The notes under the pieces: generated by a model
What the model was told of the DNA's origin: nothing
What the model saw: the letters and a program-made list of their open reading frames with translations, nothing else
Database searches by the model: none
NCBI GenBank assembly: GCA_046733295.1
Contig: JBKPOY010000061.1
Coordinates: forward strand, 1-6,374
Direction: 5' to 3'
Length of the DNA: 6,374 nucleotides
Origin: 13-2-20CM-68-14 sp046733295
Lineage (GTDB): Bacteria; Actinomycetota; Thermoleophilia; Gaiellales; Gaiellaceae
Made by a program: the position numbers and the translations under genes
Part shown: in pieces, positions 1 to 6,374 of the stretch
Layout: each line of letters opens with the position of its first letter
Position numbering within the stretch: the stretch's first letter is position 1

Positions 1-16
1 TGTGTATAAGAGACAG
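1..16. other. Residual Nextera (Tn5 mosaic-end) sequencing adapter
   Basis: The first 16 bases, TGTGTATAAGAGACAG, are identical to the last 16 bases of the 19-bp Tn5 mosaic end used in Nextera libraries. The gap coding frame supports a junction right after base 16. Codons up to Asp196 (bases 20-18) fit the family, and base 17 supplies a C, as expected for the Leu codon that normally follows in LPH-x-D-L. Bases 16-15 would instead make this codon Pro. The adapter is therefore an untrimmed library remnant at a contig end, not a genomic feature or a transposon. Confidence 0.96.
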
Positions 17-605
17 GGTCTTCGTGCGGCAGGTCCTGCAGCCGCTGGTCGGCCGTGTAGGCGTGGACGGTCGTCATGAAGCCCTGGTCGATCGTGAGCG
101 CATCGTGGAGCACCTTTGCCATCGGGGCGACGCAGTTCGTCGTGCAGGAGGCGTTCGAGACGATCCGGTGGGCGTCGGGGTCGTAGTCGTCGTCGTTGAC
201 GCCGAGCACGATCGTCACGTCCGGGTTCTTCGCGGGAGCCGAGATCACGACCTTGGACGCGCCGGCGTCGAGGTGGCTGGAGGCGCCCTCACGGTCGGTG
301 AAGAAGCCGGTCGACTCGATCACGATGTCGACGCCGAGGTCGCTCCACGGCAGGTCTTTCGGGTCCCGCTCGGACAGAAGCTGGATGTCGTGCTCGCCGA
401 CGGTGATCTTGCCGTCGCCGACCTCCACGTCCTCCTCCAGCCGCCCGAGCACGGAGTCGTGCTTGAGCAGGTGCGCCATCGTCGCGGCGTCGCCGAGGTC
501 GTTCGCGGCGACCACCTCGAAGTCCCCCTTGCGCTCCAGGTGAGCGCGGAAGAAGTTCCGCCCGATCCGCCCGAACCCGTTGATCCCGACCTTCGCCTTG
601 GCCAT
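17..605 (-). CDS. gap: Glyceraldehyde-3-phosphate dehydrogenase, type I (N-terminal 196 residues; 3' end missing)
   Basis: This glycolytic enzyme oxidatively phosphorylates glyceraldehyde-3-phosphate to 1,3-bisphosphoglycerate with NAD in the cytosol. The translation begins MAKAKVGINGFGRIGRNFFR, the N-terminal Rossmann nucleotide-binding motif (about residues 5-20). The AND triplet follows at 34-36, then ESTGFF (97-102), KVVISAPAKN (118-127), the catalytic loop SNASCTTNC with Cys154, and HAYT with the catalytic-pair His181. Leu192-Pro193 in the S-loop is the pair typical of NAD-specific rather than NADP-using (GapB/chloroplast) enzymes. The family is about 330-340 aa, so roughly 140 residues are lost, because the contig ends in adapter sequence. 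The ATG start (605-603) has a GAGGGA Shine-Dalgarno at 616-611. It lies downstream of whiA in the same direction, a common actinobacterial arrangement in which pgk and tpiA usually follow. Identification is secure from the sequence motifs. Confidence 0.96.
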
Positions 606-632
606 GTCGCTCCCTCGTCGCTTGCCTCTTCG

Positions 633-659
633 AGTCTAACCGCGGCGCCGCTTCGTCAC
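633..659 (-). promoter_or_regulatory. Candidate proximal promoter of gap
   Basis: On the minus strand, TAGACT (638-633) fits the actinobacterial TAnnnT -10 pattern. GTGACG (659-654) matches the -35 consensus TTGACA at 4 of 6 bases, with a 15-nt spacer that is short of the ideal 17. Transcription would start near 626, giving a leader of about 20 nt that just includes the GAGGGA ribosome site. The upstream edge abuts the palindrome at 661-671. This is pattern matching only. Confidence 0.3.
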
Positions 660-741
660 CGTGTCCGACACCCAACCGAACCGCCGCGCGAGCAGGGCTT
701 TGTGGAGAGCGCGTCACACCCACGTAACGGTGTCCGACGTC
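654..741. repeat. Repeated GTGTCCGAC element, first copy palindromic (possible operator pair)
   Basis: Two 19-bp segments, 654-672 and 723-741, match at 15 of 19 positions and share the core GTGTCCGAC (661-669 and 730-738), 69 bp apart. The first copy is a perfect 5-bp inverted repeat around a central C: GTGTC-C-GACAC at 661-671. It touches the putative gap -35 region. GACAC is the core motif reported for WhiA binding in Streptomyces, and whiA is the neighbouring gene, so these may be WhiA or other regulator sites. The motif is short enough that chance cannot be excluded. Confidence 0.35.
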
Positions 742-769
742 GAGACATGGCTGGCAGCGCAATGTCCCG

Positions 770-785
770 ACGGGCCTTGGCCCGT
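770..785. repeat. Short inverted repeat beside the large hairpin
   Basis: ACGGGCC (770-776) and GGCCCGT (779-785) are exact reverse complements separated only by TT. A 2-nt loop is too tight for a full hairpin, so one or two closing pairs would open, or the site could act as a palindromic protein-binding site. It lies 12 bp from the 17-bp hairpin, so the two may form one structured block. Confidence 0.4.
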
Positions 786-797
786 GGGTCGTCTGCT

Positions 798-837
798 CCC
801 TCCGGCCCGCCGCCTCTCTCGGCGGCGGGCCGGAGGG
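798..837. terminator. Perfect 17-bp hairpin between whiA and gap (candidate terminator or leader structure)
   Basis: CCCTCCGGCCCGCCGCC (798-814) and its exact reverse complement (821-837) flank a 6-nt loop, TCTCTC (815-820). The stem is almost all G and C and would be extremely stable in RNA from either strand. No T-run follows on either strand, so it is not a textbook rho-independent terminator, although U-poor hairpins are often proposed as terminators in high-GC actinobacteria. On the minus strand it lies 184 nt past the whiA stop and 193 nt before the gap start. It could end whiA transcripts, protect a 3' end, or form part of a long gap leader. The structure is certain; the role is inferred. 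Confidence 0.5.
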
Positions 838-1020
838 GAAGCTCCGAGGACGACCTCCCCCTCCGCGATTGTCGCGCTCCGGACCTTGGCGACGGACGGG
901 GTCTGAATCCATCACCGGACGAGCGCGAACCCGCCTCTGGGAAGTAATAACCGATGTCGCCCTTACAAATCAACTGACCGGAAAGGCATAAATAACGGCC
1001 TGCGAGGAAGGGCTCCCGCC

Positions 1021-1938
1021 CTAAGGGTCTGCGAGCCTGATCAGTGCTTGCAAACGCCGATGAACCGACGCCTTCGAGACCGTTGGGCGGCATTTCAGGC
1101 CCAACTCGCGCAGTGGTAGCGACGGGTGCCGCAGCCGCAAGTCGGCCGTCTCGCGGAGGCGCGGCGAGAGCTCGTCGAGACGCCCGTCGCGCTCCAGCCG
1201 CCGCAGGGCCTCGAGTTGTGCGTGCGCAGCCCGGCTGGTTCGGACGAGGTTCGCCTGGTCGGCGTTCGTCTGGCGGTTCGCCCGCGCCCTCGTCTCACCG
1301 ACGACCGCGCGCTCATCGAGGGCGAGAGCGGCGTCGCTCGCGCCGGCGAGGGCGAGCGCGTCGGCGATGCGGTCGATGCCCTTGGCGTAGGCGAGCGCGT
1401 GATCCCCGCGCTCCCGCACCTGGAGGACGACGTCCTCGTGGGCAACGGCCGCCGCCAGGAACTCCGCCGCCTCCAAAGTGTCGGCCCGGACCTCGAGATG
1501 CGATGACGGCGGCGGCGAGACCGACCCCCCCGCGAGTAGCGCGCCTCGCAGGTAGGCGGCGCGGCAGCAGCCTCTCCCGACGACGCGCTTGGGCGGCCGC
1601 CGCAGCGGTCGGCTGCGTGCATCGAGGACGCCTGCCTCCCGGAAAACCCCGAGCGCGCGCGCTTCGCCCGGCACGTGGAGCTGGTACCGCGTCGCCCGGT
1701 CGAATGCGTGCCGCCGGTACGTCCGGATCTCCGAGTCCACGCCGAGCCCACGCAGGAGACTGAAGGCCCGCCGAGCGACAGCCGAGGTTGCGACGTCGAG
1801 GTGCACGGCGACCTCGCCGCCCCGCATGTGCCACCGGCCGGCCGAGTGGAAGAGGCCCGACAGCTCCGCGAGGCGGTCGCACTCGCGCGCCGGAGCGATC
1901 GCCGCGAGCTCGCCGCGGACGTCTTCAGACAGCGACAC
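1021..1938 (-). CDS. whiA: WhiA-family DNA-binding regulator
   Basis: WhiA is a DNA-binding protein of Gram-positive bacteria. In Streptomyces it acts with WhiB to switch growth to sporulation septation, and in non-sporulating species it affects cell division. The 305-residue product has the expected order: an N-terminal domain starting VSLSEDVRGEL, a LAGLIDADG-homing-endonuclease-like fold with YLRGALLAGGSV (129-140) followed by HLEV (147-150), and NADQANLVRTSRAAHAQ (225-241). The C-terminal helix-turn-helix is at about 255-300, including LRELGLKCRPTVSKASVHRRL (276-296). Family length is about 305-330 aa, so it is complete. The GTG start (1938-1936) was chosen because homology begins exactly there. 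The same frame is open upstream without family-like sequence. The start lies inside ogt (14-nt overlap), suggesting translational coupling, although no strong Shine-Dalgarno is visible. The TAG stop is at 1023-1021. gap follows downstream on the same strand. Confidence 0.93.
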   Translation of the reverse strand: MSLSEDVRGELAAIAPARECDRLAELSGLFHSAGRWHMRGGEVAVHLDVATSAVARRAFSLLRGLGVDSEIRTYRRHAFDRATRYQLHVPGEARALGVFREAGVLDARSRPLRRPPKRVVGRGCCRAAYLRGALLAGGSVSPPPSSHLEVRADTLEAAEFLAAAVAHEDVVLQVRERGDHALAYAKGIDRIADALALAGASDAALALDERAVVGETRARANRQTNADQANLVRTSRAAHAQLEALRRLERDGRLDELSPRLRETADLRLRHPSLPLRELGLKCRPTVSKASVHRRLQALIRLADP

Positions 1939-2386
1939 CCTCGAGCCCCAGCAGACGCCGCTTGAACTCGACCCCGCTCGCCCCGTAGCGACCGATGCCG
2001 TTCGCCGCCACGACGCGGTGGCAGGGAACCACGAGGGGGAAACGGTTCCCCGCGCAGACCGACCCGGCCGCGCGCTGAGCATTCGGATGGCCGGCGAGGG
2101 CGGCGAGCTCGCCGTAGGTCACCACCTGGCCCCAAGGCACCGTCCGGAGCGCCGCGACGACCGAACGCTGAAAATCGGTCAGCCCGTCGAGGTCGAGCTC
2201 GACGTCGGCGAACGAATCGCGAACGCCGGAGAAATGTGCCCGCAGCCGTTTCGCGAGGGGGTGGCCGGCCGCGCCGACCGCGGCCGCGCTCGGCCGTGGC
2301 AACTCGTGCCAGAGCAGCACCTCCCCGTCGAGCCAGAGCTCCCCCACGCCCCAGCCTTCCACCTCGTAGCGAACGCTTGCCGCCAC
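1925..2386 (-). CDS. ogt: Methylated-DNA--protein-cysteine methyltransferase (MGMT/Ogt)
   Basis: This suicide repair protein transfers the alkyl group from O6-alkylguanine (or O4-alkylthymine) in DNA to its own cysteine. The 153-aa product has a short, poorly conserved N-terminal domain (1-65) and the catalytic domain from about 68. DFQRSVVAAL (71-80) is followed by PWGQVVTYGELA (84-95) with the conserved Tyr91. QRAAGSVCAGNRFP (104-117) carries the arginine-finger-type Arg105, and VVPCHRVV (119-126) contains the acceptor Cys122. Length fits the compact bacterial Ogt class without an Ada regulatory domain. The start is GTG at 2386-2384; an upstream Shine-Dalgarno is not obvious. A TACCGT -10-like hexamer at 2398-2393 would place the 5' end at or near the GTG, so the mRNA may be leaderless. 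It is divergent from pruA across 30 bp and overlaps whiA downstream. The unusual point is its position directly before whiA. Confidence 0.94.
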   Translation of the reverse strand: MAASVRYEVEGWGVGELWLDGEVLLWHELPRPSAAAVGAAGHPLAKRLRAHFSGVRDSFADVELDLDGLTDFQRSVVAALRTVPWGQVVTYGELAALAGHPNAQRAAGSVCAGNRFPLVVPCHRVVAANGIGRYGASGVEFKRRLLGLEGVAV

Positions 2387-2416
2387 GGCTCTACGGTATC
2401 CCTAGAATCAGCCCCG
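2387..2416. promoter_or_regulatory. Compact divergent promoter region of ogt and pruA
   Basis: Only 30 bp separate the two divergent start codons. On the plus strand TAGAAT (2403-2408) matches the -10 consensus at 5 of 6 bases. Its expected start point falls at about 2414-2417, on the pruA ATG, predicting a leaderless transcript. On the minus strand TACCGT (2398-2393) fits TAnnnT and predicts a start at about 2386, the ogt GTG. The -35 regions would lie inside the opposite gene; TTGCCG (2377-2382) is a 4/6 match but its spacing is long (20 nt). The two promoters overlap and would compete for polymerase. Confidence 0.5.
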
Positions 2417-4090
<1,674 letters not shown>

Positions 4091-4105
4091 GGCCGAAGGC
4101 CGCCG

Positions 4106-5047
4106 TTGAGCGCGGTCCTGCACAACATCGGCGTCTTCTTCGGCCACCTGGCCGACGTCGGCTGGGCGTCACTCGCGATCGGGCTGAGCTGTCACTTCCT
4201 CAAGCTCTGCTGCGTCAGCCGCGCCTGGCGCAACATCATCGCTGCGTCGTACCCGGAGACCGAGGTCCGGTGGCCCTCGATCCTCGGCGCGATCCTCGCA
4301 CGCGTCGGGGTCAACGCGGTGATCCCGGCGCGCGGCGGCGACGTCGTCGGCCTCTACATCGTCAAGCACCGCGTGGAGGGCTCGTCCTACGCCACGCTGG
4401 GCTCGACGCTGCTCGTCCTCACCCTCTTCGACTCGGTCGCGGCCTCGTGCTTCATCGCCTGGGCGCTCGCGGTCGGCGAGCTCCCCGGCCGAAGCGTCCT
4501 GGCGCGCCTCCCCGGCTTCGACTTCGGATGGCTCTTCGCGCACTTGCAGGGGACGCTGATCGTTTTCGGGGTGATCCTGTTCCTGCTCCTCCTGCTGCTG
4601 CTCTGGTTCGCCGAAGACCTGATCGACTTCCGGCGCCGAATCGGCCAGGGATTCGCGGTGCTGCGGGACAAGGGCGGGTACCTCAGGCACGTCGCGCTCT
4701 GGCAGGTCGGCGACTGGCTGCTCCGGCTCGCGACGATCTTCTTCTTCCTGCGCGCGTTCCACGTGCCCGCGACGCTGCACAACGCGGCGCTCGTCCAGGT
4801 GACGCAGAGCCTCGCGGTCCTGTTCCCGATCAGCCCCTCGGGGATCGGCACGGAGCAGGCGCTGCTCCTCTACATCTTCGAGGGCAAGGCGCCGGACAGC
4901 GTCCTACTCAGCTTCAGCGTCGGCATGCGCGTGACCTTGATCATCTTCAACGCGCTACTCGGGTTCGGCGCCATCCTCTTGATGCTGCGGACCTTGCGCT
5001 GGAAGCAGCGGGTGAAGTCGGACCCGGGCGCGGTCGCCGAGGGCTAG
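4106..5047 (+). CDS. Lysylphosphatidylglycerol synthase TM-domain (flippase-like) integral membrane protein
   Basis: The 313-aa product is a multi-pass membrane protein resembling the membrane domain of MprF and related UPF0104/flippase-like proteins (LPG_synthase_TM family). It lacks the soluble lysyl-transferase domain of true LPG synthases, so the transported or modified substrate cannot be read from sequence. Features include hydrophobic segments near 20-38, 60-84, 100-123, 148-168, 205-217, 227-243 and 268-295. Family-like motifs are VNAVIPARGGDVVGLYIV (69-86) and FPISPSGIGTEQALLLYIF (240-258). It has a basic, cytoplasm-type C-terminal tail. The start is TTG at 4106 with GAAGG (4095-4099) 6 nt upstream. 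No ATG or GTG is available because the frame is closed by the pruA stop 5 codons earlier, and the next internal Met is residue 274. It is probably co-transcribed with pruA, but a functional link to proline breakdown is not evident. It converges with the ArsR-type regulator, overlapping by 4 nt. Confidence 0.82.
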   Translation: MSAVLHNIGVFFGHLADVGWASLAIGLSCHFLKLCCVSRAWRNIIAASYPETEVRWPSILGAILARVGVNAVIPARGGDVVGLYIVKHRVEGSSYATLGSTLLVLTLFDSVAASCFIAWALAVGELPGRSVLARLPGFDFGWLFAHLQGTLIVFGVILFLLLLLLLWFAEDLIDFRRRIGQGFAVLRDKGGYLRHVALWQVGDWLLRLATIFFFLRAFHVPATLHNAALVQVTQSLAVLFPISPSGIGTEQALLLYIFEGKAPDSVLLSFSVGMRVTLIIFNALLGFGAILLMLRTLRWKQRVKSDPGAVAEG

Positions 5048-6129
5048 CCCAGAAACTCGAGCAGGGCGTCCGAGAGCGGCTCGATCCGCTCCCGGTCGAC
5101 GCTGTAGAGGACGTAATAGCCCTCCCGTTTCGTCTGCACGAGCCCCGAGCGCGCCAGGAGGCGCAAATGCTTCGAGAGGCCGGCCTCGCTGATGCCGACG
5201 AGCGGCGCGAGCTCCTGCGTCGACCGCGGCCGGCCGGCGATCAGCTTCAGCGCGCGCAGGCGCGTGTCGTCTGCCAGCGCGCGCAGGACGTGCACGACCT
5301 CCTCGGAGGGAAGCTTTGACTGCGCCTCCCTCAGCAGGAACGGGGCCGGATAGACGATCGCGGGAGGCCAGGGCGGGTCGCAGTTCACCCGTACGTGAGG
5401 CCAGACGTACGCGCTCGGCACGAGCACGAGCTCGGACGACGGCCTGATCTCGACCGTGTGTTCGTGCGGCAGGTCGCGTCGGATCTCGCGCTTCCGGGGC
5501 TCGATCAGGAGCTGCGGCGAGAGGCCCGTGAGGTAGGCGAAGACGCCGTCGCCCGCGATTCGCCGCCCGGCTTCGGCGACGGTCTCGGCCAACCGGGGCT
5601 CGAGCCGTGCCCACTCGTCTTCGAACGCCGCCTCCCAGTACGCCGCGAGCATGGACGAGAACCGGTTCAACAGCCGCTCCGGCGCGTCGAAGATCAGCTG
5701 CGCGAGCTTGGCATCGGCGCCCTCGCCCTCGACGCGCCCGGTGACATGACGGCGAACCACCTCGTCCTCGAGCAGCGCTTCGTCGCGGCGCCCGCCGTGG
5801 TCCCAGAGCGGGCGGAGAAAGCCGAGGGCGATCGTTCCCTTGTCGAGCCGCGCCAGCTCGGCCAGCTCCTCGTCGAAGCTCCGATACGAGGCGGACGAGA
5901 GCGTCGGCGCGAGGAACTCGGGCAAAAGCTGGCTATAAGCAAAGCTGAGCCGGGCGATCTCTTTCCGAAGCGACGCCGGCAGGGAACGAGCCCGGCGGAT
6001 CCATTCGTGCTGGAGCGCGTGGTGCTTCGGGACCGTCAGCACATGCAGGCTCAGGGTCGCCTCGAGCAGCGGCGAGTACGAGAAGGCGATCGACTCGGCC
6101 GGGTGGGCTTCGAAGCGGAACTTGATCAT
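5044..6129 (-). CDS. ArsR-type winged-helix regulator with a large N-terminal domain (DUF5937-like)
   Basis: This 361-aa protein combines a long N-terminal region (about 1-270) with a C-terminal ArsR/SmtB-like winged helix (about 276-361). The helix domain reads VVHVLRALADDTRLRALKLIAG (278-299), the recognition helix region ISEAGLSKHLRLLARSGLV (313-331), then the wing TKREGYYVLYSVD (333-345). The cysteine-rich metal motif of classical ArsR (ELCVCDL) is absent; the equivalent region is STQELAPL, so simple metal sensing at that site is unlikely. The N-terminal region (FRFEAHPAESIAFSYSPLLEA onward) resembles the domain named DUF5937, common in actinobacterial ArsR-like regulators, with no established ligand. 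Ordinary ArsR proteins are about 100-120 aa, so the extra domain is the notable part. The ATG start (6129-6127) is preceded by a strong AAAGGAAA ribosome site (6140-6133). It is probably autoregulated through the inverted repeat at 6141-6160 and is divergent from the secreted-protein gene. Confidence 0.85.
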   Translation of the reverse strand: MIKFRFEAHPAESIAFSYSPLLEATLSLHVLTVPKHHALQHEWIRRARSLPASLRKEIARLSFAYSQLLPEFLAPTLSSASYRSFDEELAELARLDKGTIALGFLRPLWDHGGRRDEALLEDEVVRRHVTGRVEGEGADAKLAQLIFDAPERLLNRFSSMLAAYWEAAFEDEWARLEPRLAETVAEAGRRIAGDGVFAYLTGLSPQLLIEPRKREIRRDLPHEHTVEIRPSSELVLVPSAYVWPHVRVNCDPPWPPAIVYPAPFLLREAQSKLPSEEVVHVLRALADDTRLRALKLIAGRPRSTQELAPLVGISEAGLSKHLRLLARSGLVQTKREGYYVLYSVDRERIEPLSDALLEFLG

Positions 6130-6140
6130 GGATTTCCTTT

Positions 6141-6160
6141 CTGGTTAAAAAGTTGACCAG
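6141..6160. promoter_or_regulatory. 20-bp inverted repeat, candidate operator between the regulator and the secreted-protein gene
   Basis: CTGGTTAAAAAGTTGACCAG is an imperfect palindrome: half-sites CTGGTTAA (6141-6148) and TTGACCAG (6153-6160) pair at 7 of 8 positions (the remaining pair would be G-T) around a 4-nt AAAG centre. Its size and TTAA/TTGA inner half-sites resemble ArsR-family operators. It lies immediately upstream of the regulator's ribosome site. Its right half contains TTGACC (6153-6158), a 5/6 match to a -35 box for the plus-strand gene, although the matching -10 position (6176-6181, CAACGT) is poor. Bound regulator could block both directions. The repeat is seen; the role is inferred. 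Confidence 0.6.
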
Positions 6161-6189
6161 ATCCTGAGCGAGGGGCAACGTGGCGTCAA

Positions 6190-6374
6190 ATGATTCGCTA
6201 TCGCCACCACTCCGTCGTCGTGATCGTCGCGCTCGCCTTCCTGCCCGCGGCCGCGGCGCACGGCGACGACCCGCCCGAACTCACCGCGATCGTCGGAACG
6301 AACGACGCGTTCGTGATCACGCTGAACGACGCGACCGGCAAGAAGGTCTCCGACCTCGTCGCCGGCACCTACAC
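6190..6374 (+). CDS. Secreted protein, probable cupredoxin/plastocyanin-like (N-terminal 61 residues; cut by window end)
   Basis: The frame from the ATG at 6190 stays open to the window end. It encodes a signal peptide with basic n-region MIRYRHH, hydrophobic core SVVVIVALAFLPAAAA (8-23) and likely cleavage near residues 23-25. The mature start then reads PPELTAIVGTNDAFVITLND, followed by KKVSDLVAGTYT at the edge. GT-x-x-x-F-x-I-x-L-x-D followed by V-x-x-L-x-x-GTYT resembles the opening strands of small actinobacterial cupredoxin-like proteins, where an H-bearing segment (HNFHL-like) normally follows. That segment is outside the window, so copper binding cannot be confirmed. The ribosome site is weak: GAGGGG at 6170-6175 is 14 nt from the ATG. 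It is too short for a firm family call. It is divergent from the ArsR-type regulator across 60 bp with a shared inverted repeat, making it the prime candidate target. Confidence 0.65.
   Translation, partial: MIRYRHHSVVVIVALAFLPAAAAHGDDPPELTAIVGTNDAFVITLNDATGKKVSDLVAGTY

Larger units (their letters stand above)
606..1020. other. Gene-free interval between whiA and gap
   Basis: I see no credible protein gene in these 415 bases. They contain, from left to right, the gap ribosome site and proximal promoter candidate, the repeated GTGTCCGAC element, the two inverted repeats, and a small CGCGA-TTG-TCGCG hairpin at 864-876. An unusually AT-rich pocket follows at about 942-1000. Within it, on the minus strand, TTGATT (973-968) and TATTAC (949-944) are 18 nt apart and could form a distal gap promoter. 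That would give a leader of about 330 nt containing the big hairpin. No tRNA, rRNA or riboswitch that I recognise is present. Confidence 0.6.

Noticed and set aside
1..16. Tn5-like mosaic end as evidence of a real transposon.
   Set aside because: It is partial, at the very end of the window, with no transposase or second end, and matches the commercial library adapter.
661..906. Small 81-codon plus-strand frame in the whiA-gap interval.
   Set aside because: It starts at a GTG inside the palindromic element, runs through both inverted repeats, has no convincing ribosome site and resembles no family I know.
24..947. Plus-strand 307-codon open frame over the left end.
   Set aside because: It is antisense to gap, crosses the intergenic hairpin and has biased composition without a recognisable fold.
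606..1020. A structured non-coding RNA or riboswitch in the gap leader.
   Set aside because: The hairpins are real, but I recognise no known RNA family and cannot test covariation, so I list only the individual structures.
1939..2082. A longer whiA product starting 48 residues upstream at an ATG inside ogt.
   Set aside because: The added residues are low-complexity and lack family similarity, while WhiA homology begins exactly at the GTG at 1938.
1589..2416. A 276-codon open extension in frame upstream of pruA that would make an 833-aa fusion.
   Set aside because: It is antisense to ogt and whiA, both firmly identified by motifs, and has arginine- and proline-rich composition typical of non-coding frames in GC-rich DNA. 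pruA homology and a -10 box both place the start at 2417.
5395..6156. Plus-strand 253-codon frame opposite the ArsR-type regulator.
   Set aside because: Antisense shadow of the regulator, which has a clear winged helix and a strong ribosome site on the other strand.

Overview
The window looks like a contig end from a high-GC actinobacterium. GC content is very high, several starts are GTG or TTG, one likely promoter would give a leaderless mRNA, and a WhiA homologue lies upstream of gap. WhiA is restricted to Gram-positive lineages. The final gene resembles cupredoxin-like secreted proteins I associate with Thermoleophilia (Gaiellales/Solirubrobacterales), but that placement is a guess. The first 16 bases are not genomic: they match the end of the Nextera Tn5 mosaic-end adapter.

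Layout. On the minus strand, reading right to left, are ogt (2386-1925, methylated-DNA cysteine methyltransferase), whiA (1938-1021, overlapping ogt by 14 nt) and, after a 415-nt gene-free stretch, the N-terminal two thirds of gap (605-17, cut by the adapter). The gene-free stretch holds a perfect 17-bp-stem hairpin, an imperfectly repeated palindrome and a small AT-rich pocket. On the plus strand, starting only 30 bp from ogt, are pruA (2417-4090, 1-pyrroline-5-carboxylate dehydrogenase) and, 15 nt later in the same frame, a multi-pass membrane protein of the lysylphosphatidylglycerol-synthase TM/flippase-like family (4106-5047). Facing it on the minus strand, with the two stop codons sharing one CTAG, is a 361-aa regulator with a C-terminal ArsR-type winged helix (6129-5044). 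Divergent from the regulator, across 60 bp containing a 20-bp inverted repeat, is the start of a small secreted protein (6190 onward) cut by the window end.

How the parts may relate. whiA-gap is a conserved core arrangement, but ogt sits where rapZ and yvcK commonly precede whiA. ogt and pruA are divergent and probably share a very compact promoter region. The regulator and the secreted protein form a classic divergent regulator/target pair with a candidate operator between them. Most of the window is ordinary core metabolism and housekeeping. I do not see a clearly new system. The best leads are the regulator/secreted-protein pair and the structured whiA-gap interval.
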